A stretch of DNA of 47,135 nt, from the NCBI GenBank assembly GCA_903885085.1, contig CAISHH010000131.1, positions 1 through 47,135 on the forward strand, in the 5' to 3' direction. Source of the DNA: an uncultured Campylobacterales bacterium. GTDB taxonomy: Bacteria > Campylobacterota > Campylobacteria > Campylobacterales > Sulfurimonadaceae. Positions within the stretch are counted from its first letter, which is position 1. Each line of letters begins with the position of its first letter. The notes below the pieces were generated by a model. It saw only the letters and a list, made by a program, of their open reading frames with translations. It was not told the origin of the DNA and made no database searches. Below, in pieces: positions 41,087 to 47,135 of the stretch. A program made the position numbers and the translations under genes.

Positions 41087-41506
41087 CTTATCATCTATGC
41101 AATTATCCATACCATCCATCTTTATTCTATCTTCATCTACGGCGGATTTCTTTTTGTCGACAATCTTTTTCTCTCCAAAATAGCGCGTACTCTCGGCGAA
41201 GATGAAGCCAAAAAAGCTAAAGAAGCAATAATGGTACATGTAAGAAAAGTAGTGCCTTACGCGCTGATGGTCGCCGTGGCAAGCGGACTATATATGTTTT
41301 CTCAAATCTTTGGAGAGATAAAAGACGAGGGATTCAGCCGTTTTCAGATCATGCTTGGTATCAAAGCTTTTTTTGGTATTTGGCTAGGATTTCGCGGTAT
41401 CAATCAAAAGTTCTTTAGTATCAATCCATGGGTATTTAAAAGCCATCTTTTCCCGCTTATACTTGTCGTTATTATGATTTTTTTGTCGCAGTTTATGTAT
41501 TTGTGA
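41087..41506 (+). CDS. CopD-like small membrane protein; N-terminus lacks an in-frame ATG
   Basis: The frame of track ORF 41231-41506 continues upstream: LIIYAIIHTIHLYSIFIYGGFLFVDNLFLSKIARTLGEDEAKKAKEAIMVHVRKVVPYALMVAVASGLYMFSQ. Confidence 0.7.
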   Translation, partial: LIIYAIIHTIHLYSIFIYGGFLFVDNLFLSKIARTLGEDEAKKAKEAIMVHVRKVVPYALMVAVASGLYMFSQIFGEIKDEGFSRFQIMLGIKAFFGIWLGFRGINQKFFSINPWVFKSHLFPLILVVIMIFLSQFMYL

Positions 41507-41609
41507 GTCTGATGCTGAAGAAGCTGTGAGGGGTTTAAAAAAACTCTTCCTTATAAAGTTTATATGATCGAGAAATATTAATTTTTAGTTAAAAAGTGCA
41601 AAGGAGAAC

Positions 41610-41640
41610 GCTTACACCCAAGGGTGCTTCGCATGTAAGG
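41610..41640. repeat. Short intergenic repeat copy B (GCTTACACCCAAGGGTGCTTCGCATGTAAGG)
   Basis: Nested inverted repeats CACCC-AA-GGGTG inside CTTAC...GTAAG, between convergent genes. Confidence 0.65.
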
Positions 41641-41670
41641 ATTTTAGAATAGAAAAGATTTCAATTCCCC

Positions 41671-41997
41671 TTAATACTCAAACATCTTCACTAACATATT
41701 AGAAATACTTTTCGACACCTTTTCATCAACTTCGCCAATTTTTTTTACTAGCCTTGCCTTATCGACAGTTCTAATCTGATCTAACAATACCAATCCATTT
41801 TTATCTTCAAATTTCATCCTCGGTCTAAATATAAACTCAAATCCCTTGCTCGTCATAGGTGCTACGATAACGGTGTTTAGTACATTCATCTCATTTGGCG
41901 AGATTACTATGCAGGGACGTGTCTTTTGTATTTCAGATCCGATTGTGGGATTGAGTTTCACTAGATATATTTCAAATCTCTTGATGTCGACTACCAT
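41671..41997 (-). CDS. MazF/PemK-family endoribonuclease toxin
   Basis: VDIKRFEIYLVKLNPTIGSEIQKTRPCIVISPNEMN...VIVAPMTSKG; overlaps antitoxin gene by 7 bp. Confidence 0.93.
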   Translation of the reverse strand: MVVDIKRFEIYLVKLNPTIGSEIQKTRPCIVISPNEMNVLNTVIVAPMTSKGFEFIFRPRMKFEDKNGLVLLDQIRTVDKARLVKKIGEVDEKVSKSISNMLVKMFEY

Positions 41998-42257
41998 TCG
42001 TAGTCATCCAAATCGCTGTCATGAAGCAGATCGACTAAAAGCGCTTCATCTGTTTTGTTTTTATTGGCTAATAATACACTCTTGATATTTTCTTTCCAAA
42101 TCTCTCTTGCGACGTTGTTTACGGGTTTGATCAATAGACCATTCTCAACAACTTCAAATTCAAGATTTACACTTTCTAAGTGAGCTTGTTTTATGATTGT
42201 TTTTGGAAGCCGAATACCTTGTGAGTTTCCGATCTTAATTAAAGTCGTCATCTTCAA
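41991..42257 (-). CDS. MazE/AbrB-family antitoxin
   Basis: MKMTTLIKIGNSQGIRLPKTIIKQAHLESVNLEFEVVENGLLIKPV; SpoVT/AbrB-type N-terminus. Confidence 0.93.
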   Translation of the reverse strand: MKMTTLIKIGNSQGIRLPKTIIKQAHLESVNLEFEVVENGLLIKPVNNVAREIWKENIKSVLLANKNKTDEALLVDLLHDSDLDDYEW

Positions 42258-42267
42258 CTCCTTTTTT

Positions 42268-42290
42268 AAGTAATTATATTGTAATTACTT
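42268..42290. promoter_or_regulatory. Candidate MazE/MazEF autoregulatory operator
   Basis: Perfect 9-bp inverted repeat AAGTAATTA-TATTG-TAATTACTT immediately upstream of mazE. Confidence 0.6.
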
Positions 42291-42363
42291 TTTGATGTCA
42301 AATATACTTACATCAAAGAGAACTTTACATGTAAATCATTTCAAGCTTAACTAGCGTAATGCT

Positions 42364-42804
42364 CTAACTCTTGTCACCAAAAACAATTCTATCAAGACTG
42401 AATTTCCCAGCACCTGATGTTATGAAGATCAATAGAAACAGCATATAATACACTGGTATTTCAAAACCATTATCACCACATGAGAAACCATTGTGAAGAT
42501 GAACGGTGACGATCGCAACTAACATGACGACGATAAGAGGGATGGAGATCAGTCTTATCAAAAAACCAAGAGTTAAGAGCACAACGCCCGCCATCTCGGT
42601 GCTTGCAGCCATATATGCATTTAAAGTGGGAAAAGGTATTCCAAGTGTCCCAAACCAACTTGCAACTGAATCAATATCGCTCCATTTCATCATCGCAGGT
42701 CCATAAAAACCATATGCCACAATCAGCCGTGCAAACAACAAGGAAATCGATTTACCATATCCACTCACATGAGAATATTTTAAATACAACTGTTTAACAT
42801 TCAT
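42364..42804 (-). CDS. DoxX family membrane protein
   Basis: SLLFARLIVAYGFYGPAMMKWSDIDSVASWFGTLGIPFPTLNAYMAASTEMAGVVLLTLGFLIRLISIPLIVVMLVAIVTVHLHNGFSCGDNGFEIP. Confidence 0.9.
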   Translation of the reverse strand: MNVKQLYLKYSHVSGYGKSISLLFARLIVAYGFYGPAMMKWSDIDSVASWFGTLGIPFPTLNAYMAASTEMAGVVLLTLGFLIRLISIPLIVVMLVAIVTVHLHNGFSCGDNGFEIPVYYMLFLLIFITSGAGKFSLDRIVFGDKS

Positions 42805-42848
42805 AGTAGACTCCTATTTAGAGGTTGTCTAAAAAATTGACGGCAAAA

Positions 42849-43076
42849 CTATTTTGCGTCACCGCATTTACCTGCACCACATTTTGCAGACTTTTTAGGT
42901 TCAGGTTTTTTATTTGCACCACATTTAGCGTCAGCTTTCATTTCCATCTTTTTAGCTGATCCACATTTTGATGTGGTTTTATTTGCATCACTTTTCATAT
43001 CTGCTGCACTAAGTACCGTTGTACTCATTCCTATAAAAAATGTAACTCCAAGTAGTAATGAGATGAATTTTTTCAT
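42849..43076 (-). CDS. Small secreted KCG-repeat, Lys-rich protein (bufferin/HvfA-like candidate RiPP precursor)
   Basis: MKKFISLLLGVTFFIGMSTTVLSAADMKSDANKTTSKCGSAKKMEMKADAKCGANKKPEPKKSAKCGAGKCGDAK; signal peptide, all four Cys in KCG; AGGAAA Shine-Dalgarno before this ATG (track start 43112 is upstream). Confidence 0.8.
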   Translation of the reverse strand: MKKFISLLLGVTFFIGMSTTVLSAADMKSDANKTTSKCGSAKKMEMKADAKCGANKKPEPKKSAKCGAGKCGDAK

Positions 43077-43246
43077 TCTATTTCCTTTTTTTTGTTTCAA
43101 GAGTTGTGACACTAAAATTTATCACAAGCTGATTTTACAACATTGTATTTTTCAAAACCTTTTAAAACTCTGCTTGCTGATTTTTTTAAAGTAATTATAA
43201 TATTTTCTTATTTATTATAAAGAATTGATTTGAAGTTTATTGAAGA

Positions 43247-43267
43247 AGCCCGACATTCTGTCGGGCT
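43247..43267 (-). terminator. Rho-independent-type terminator of purL
   Basis: Perfect AGCCCGACA-TTC-TGTCGGGCT hairpin just downstream of the purL stop; weak T-rich tail on the minus strand. Confidence 0.75.
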
Positions 43268-43290
43268 AGAAGTTTGACGAAAAAGGTACT

Positions 43291-45501
43291 CTATCTTTGG
43301 TTGATGACAGCGGCAAAAGTGTTAAAGAATTTATCTTGTAACTCTTTCATTCCCATCATCACATTGTTACATGTAAAGTGTTCGCCACCAACTGTACCGA
43401 TTTTTTGAAAAGTCAGTTTTGAAGCCATCTCTTCGAATGCTTTGACGTTTTCAGCTTTTACTTCGATGAGTGCACGTGAGAAACTTTCAGAAAAAATATC
43501 TCTCTCATCAATTACGTCCATACCTACGTTACAGCCAAGTCCACTTACAGCGCTCATCTTCGCCAAAGCGATAACCGCTCCGCCTGAGCTACAATCTTTT
43601 GCACACTCTAGAAGTCCAAGTTTATTTGCTTCGATCACTAATTCCCAAAGTGCGAGCTCTTTGACGTAGTTTATCTCAGGCATTTTTCCTGCGACTACGT
43701 TGTAAAGCTCTTTCATGTAAAGTGATCCGCCAAATTCTGTCTTAGTATCGCCTACAAGATAAAGAACGTTTCCATCTTTTTGGAAGCTTGACATCAACAC
43801 TTTGTCTTGGTCATCATTGACACCGACAGTCGCGATTGATGGAGTTGGAAAAACTGAGATTTTGTCTGTTTCATTATAAAGAGAAACATTCCCGCCGATG
43901 ACTGGAGTCGTAAGCTCTAAACACGCTTCTTTGATACCAAGACAACCTTGTGCAAACTGCCACATAACTTCTGGATTTTCAGGGTTTCCGTAGTTAAGAC
44001 AATCTGTAATAGCCAAAGGTCTTGCACCGCTCATCGCTACGTTTCTACCACTTTCGATAACTGCCGCAGCAGCGCCGTTGCGAGGATCAACGTAACAATA
44101 ACGCACGTTACAGTCAGCGCTCATTGCGAGTGCTTTGCCATTCTCTTTTATTCGGATAACAGAAGCGTCTAAACTTCCGCCTTTTTTGATCGTGTTTGTT
44201 TGTACCATTGAGTCATATTGCTCATATATCCACGATTTATCTACGACTTCCATAGATATGATAAGTTTTGCAAACGCATCTTGGTTGCTTACTTTGTCAA
44301 AATCATTCAGAGTCACATCACGAATCTTATCCAAGTATGCAGGACGAGAAGTCGGGCGGTCGAGTATTGGTGCTTCTTCACTTACAGGATCAACTGGAAC
44401 ATCTGCACATTTTTCACCATGCCAGAAAAGCTCCATTCTGCCAGTCGCAGTAACTTCGCCTACAACAGCCGCATCCAAATCCCATTTTTCAAAGATATCG
44501 ATGATAGCTTGCTCAGAGCCTTTTTTCGCACAGATAAGCATACGCTCTTGAGATTCACTAAGCATAAACTCATACGGAGTCATTCCCTCTTCACGAGCTG
44601 GAACACGGTCAAGATGCATAATCATCCCGCTTCCTGAACGTCCAGCCATCTCAAATGAGCTAGAAGTTAGACCCGCCGCACCCATATCTTGGATACCTAC
44701 AACGTAATCAGTTTTGAAAAGCTCTAAACACGCTTCAAGAAGAAGTTTTTCAGTAAACGGGTCACCCACTTGAACAGTCGGGCGAAGAGATTTAGACTCT
44801 TCTGTAAAACTGTCAGAACTCATAACCGCTCCGCCTAGACCATCACGTCCAGTTTTACTTCCTACATAGATAACAGGATTGCCGATACCCTCAGCTTTTC
44901 CATAAAATATCTCATCGCTTTTTGCAAGACCTAAAGTAAATGCGTTAACAAGGATATTTCCATTGTAACAATCATCAAAACTTGTCTCACCACCAATAGT
45001 CGGAACACCCATACAGTTGCCGTATCCGCCGATACCCTCAACGACACCACGAACCAAAAAACGTTGGTGTGCACTGACTTTGTCACCGCGAAGGACATTA
45101 CCAAAACGAAGTGCGTTCAAGTTTGCTATAGGACGAGCGCCCATAGTGAAAATATCACGCATGATCCCGCCAACTCCCGTTGCAGCACCTTGATACGGTT
45201 CTATAAAACTTGGGTGGTTGTGTGATTCCATCTTAAATACAGCCGCATAACCGCCGCCAATGTCGATAACACCAGCATTTTCACCCGGACCTTGGATAAC
45301 CCATGGAGCTTTTGTCGGAAAACCGTTTAGATGTTTTTTAGAAGATTTATAACTACAGTGTTCACTCCACATAGCTGAAAAAATACCGAGTTCTACGAGG
45401 TTTGGCTCACGCCCTAAGATGTTTTTGATATTTGCATAATCAAGCTGGGAAAGTTTGTGTTGAGATAGTAATTTATCTATATCTGGAAGTTGTTGGCTCA
45501 C
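43291..45501 (-). CDS. purL: Phosphoribosylformylglycinamidine synthase subunit PurL
   Basis: [61 protein letters not shown]. Confidence 0.97.
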   Translation of the reverse strand: MSQQLPDIDKLLSQHKLSQLDYANIKNILGREPNLVELGIFSAMWSEHCSYKSSKKHLNGFPTKAPWVIQGPGENAGVIDIGGGYAAVFKMESHNHPSFIEPYQGAATGVGGIMRDIFTMGARPIANLNALRFGNVLRGDKVSAHQRFLVRGVVEGIGGYGNCMGVPTIGGETSFDDCYNGNILVNAFTLGLAKSDEIFYGKAEGIGNPVIYVGSKTGRDGLGGAVMSSDSFTEESKSLRPTVQVGDPFTEKLLLEACLELFKTDYVVGIQDMGAAGLTSSSFEMAGRSGSGMIMHLDRVPAREEGMTPYEFMLSESQERMLICAKKGSEQAIIDIFEKWDLDAAVVGEVTATGRMELFWHGEKCADVPVDPVSEEAPILDRPTSRPAYLDKIRDVTLNDFDKVSNQDAFAKLIISMEVVDKSWIYEQYDSMVQTNTIKKGGSLDASVIRIKENGKALAMSADCNVRYCYVDPRNGAAAAVIESGRNVAMSGARPLAITDCLNYGNPENPEVMWQFAQGCLGIKEACLELTTPVIGGNVSLYNETDKISVFPTPSIATVGVNDDQDKVLMSSFQKDGNVLYLVGDTKTEFGGSLYMKELYNVVAGKMPEINYVKELALWELVIEANKLGLLECAKDCSSGGAVIALAKMSAVSGLGCNVGMDVIDERDIFSESFSRALIEVKAENVKAFEEMASKLTFQKIGTVGGEHFTCNNVMMGMKELQDKFFNTFAAVINQR

Positions 45502-45559
45502 GGAAAATTCCTAAAATTTTGGTTTTTAAGCGCGAATTATATCACATAAAAACAAAATA

Positions 45560-47135
45560 TTAAATTATTGGATTCTCAATTAAATGGGCTCTTGGTTTAC
45601 CGATATAATAGCCTTGAATATAGTTTGCACCCATTATCTCAAGCATCTCCAAACTCTTTTGATCTTCAACAAATTCAGCAATCGTTTTCATGTCAAGAGC
45701 ATTCGCAAAATCTATAATAGTTTTAGTAATAATCTCAGATTGTTTACAGTGGGTAATATTTTTTACCAACGAAGCATCAATTTTTAAATAATCTACTTGT
45801 AACTCTAAAATATGTACAAAATTTGAATAACCGCTTCCAAAATCATCAATTGCGATTTTACAACCATATTCTTTGACTTTTTGAATAAACTTTTTCATTA
45901 CATCATAATTTTGTATCTCTTCTGTTTCAAGGATCTCAAATACAACTCTTGAAGGGTTATGGAATGTTTTCAAACTATCTATAATAAACTCTACAACTTC
46001 ATGTGTCTTAATATCTTCCATGGAAATATTGATAGAAAACTCATATTCTTTATCTTTAAAAAACTCAAATGATTTTGTCACTATCATTCTAGTCAGCTGT
46101 GGATAAAGCTTTGATTTAATCGCTACATTAAGAAAATGAAGAGGAGGAATGACAAAACCACGATCATCAACAATTCTTGCTAAACACTCATATTTTTCTA
46201 TTTTTTTAGATTGGAGATTATAAATAGGCTGAAAATATGGAACGATTTGGTCATTATTTAAAGAATTTTTTAACAAGGTTACTTTTTTAATATTATCCGA
46301 AATTTTCGATTCAGTATTGAGTTCTTGGGTGTAGACAACAAAATCTTTATTATTTTTTTTTGCATTATGCAGTGCCATATCTGCTTTAGTGAGTATCCCA
46401 TCAGATTCAACAGTGATACCAACACTGAAATTAATACCTATACTTTGATTTAATGTCTCAAATTTCATTTCAACTAACTGAAGTACAATACTTTTTACAT
46501 TTTCTATAAAATCTGCTCCACTCAAACATTCTTTATCAAATATTGCAAACTCATCACTTGGCAGTTTATAAACATGTAGATTACGAGAAAAAACCAATTT
46601 TTGAAGACTCAAGGCCACTTGCAGCAAGATACTATCAGCCACTTCATAGCCATAAAAATCATTAAGGTCTTTGAAACTGTCAATATTAAGAAGTGCCAGA
46701 TTTGCACTTTCTTCATGATCTATGACTTTTATATCACTCAGAAGTTGATTACGATTTGGCAGATTTGTCAATTTATCAGTCACAAAAGATTTTTCCAGTT
46801 TTTCTTTACTCTCTACAAGGCTTGTAATATCTGTTCGTGTGGTCAAATATTCAACAATATTTTCATCTTTGTCCAATATAGGAGTGATAAAGATGTTATT
46901 AATGAACGTCGTTTGATCTTTACGAAGCCCTTTTATCATTCCCGACCACACTTGTTTGGATTGAATAGTTCGCCACATTTCATAGTACACACTTTCTAGT
47001 GTTTCTGGATGTTTAATAATGCTATGAGTTTTCCCTATAAGTTCCTCTTTTGAGTAGCCTGAAAGTTTTATAAATTGCTTGTTTACGTAGGTAATGACAC
47101 CTTTTATATCTGTACTTGTCAAAATGGTGCTACTA
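45560..47135 (-). CDS. PAS-GGDEF-EAL signalling protein, 5' end truncated by window edge
   Basis: ITYVNKQFIKLSGYSKEELIGK (PAS), TDKLTNLPNRNQLL (GGDEF domain), YECLARIVDD and IDDFGSGYSNF (EAL); reading frame open to the window edge (TILTSTDIKG). Confidence 0.92.
   Translation of the reverse strand, partial: SSTILTSTDIKGVITYVNKQFIKLSGYSKEELIGKTHSIIKHPETLESVYYEMWRTIQSKQVWSGMIKGLRKDQTTFINNIFITPILDKDENIVEYLTTRTDITSLVESKEKLEKSFVTDKLTNLPNRNQLLSDIKVIDHEESANLALLNIDSFKDLNDFYGYEVADSILLQVALSLQKLVFSRNLHVYKLPSDEFAIFDKECLSGADFIENVKSIVLQLVEMKFETLNQSIGINFSVGITVESDGILTKADMALHNAKKNNKDFVVYTQELNTESKISDNIKKVTLLKNSLNNDQIVPYFQPIYNLQSKKIEKYECLARIVDDRGFVIPPLHFLNVAIKSKLYPQLTRMIVTKSFEFFKDKEYEFSINISMEDIKTHEVVEFIIDSLKTFHNPSRVVFEILETEEIQNYDVMKKFIQKVKEYGCKIAIDDFGSGYSNFVHILELQVDYLKIDASLVKNITHCKQSEIITKTIIDFANALDMKTIAEFVEDQKSLEMLEIMGANYIQGYYIGKPRAHLIENPII

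Overview
This 47 kb AT-rich window looks like a chromosomal segment of a Campylobacterota bacterium (Sulfurimonas/Sulfuricurvum-like; inferred from gene content such as fused ispDF, the futalosine gene mqnE, HspR/CbpA, PglB and the flgI-flgJ-flgM-flgN-flgK order). Left end (1-11.3 kb): a surface-glycan cluster on the minus strand with an acyltransferase cut by the window edge, several glycosyltransferases, two methyltransferases, an alpha-1,2-fucosyltransferase-like GT11, a Wzx-type flippase, metK and galE. Middle: mqnE, glnD, glmS, a periplasmic-sensor diguanylate cyclase with a CxxCH motif, mrp, thiC, ispDF, a pseudo-receiver regulator, an ATP-sulfurylase-like protein with altered catalytic motifs, pgpA, gdhA, an OppC/DppC-type permease, flagellar genes, rsmD, an STT3/PglB oligosaccharyltransferase, murA, hspR, cbpA and purH. 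Right end: a CopD-like membrane protein, a MazEF/PemK-type toxin-antitoxin, DoxX next to a small secreted KCG-repeat protein, purL and a PAS-GGDEF-EAL protein cut by the window edge. Two observations stand out. (1) The 10-bp palindrome TTACATGTAA occurs 16 times exactly, roughly two orders of magnitude above a composition-based expectation, mostly inside unrelated CDSs; this resembles a DNA uptake/architecture signal, and a related short intergenic repeat family sits at gene ends. (2) A signal-peptide-bearing KCG-repeat small protein followed by DoxX resembles a bufferin/HvfA-type metallophore RiPP locus, but no MNIO (DUF692) enzyme is in the window.
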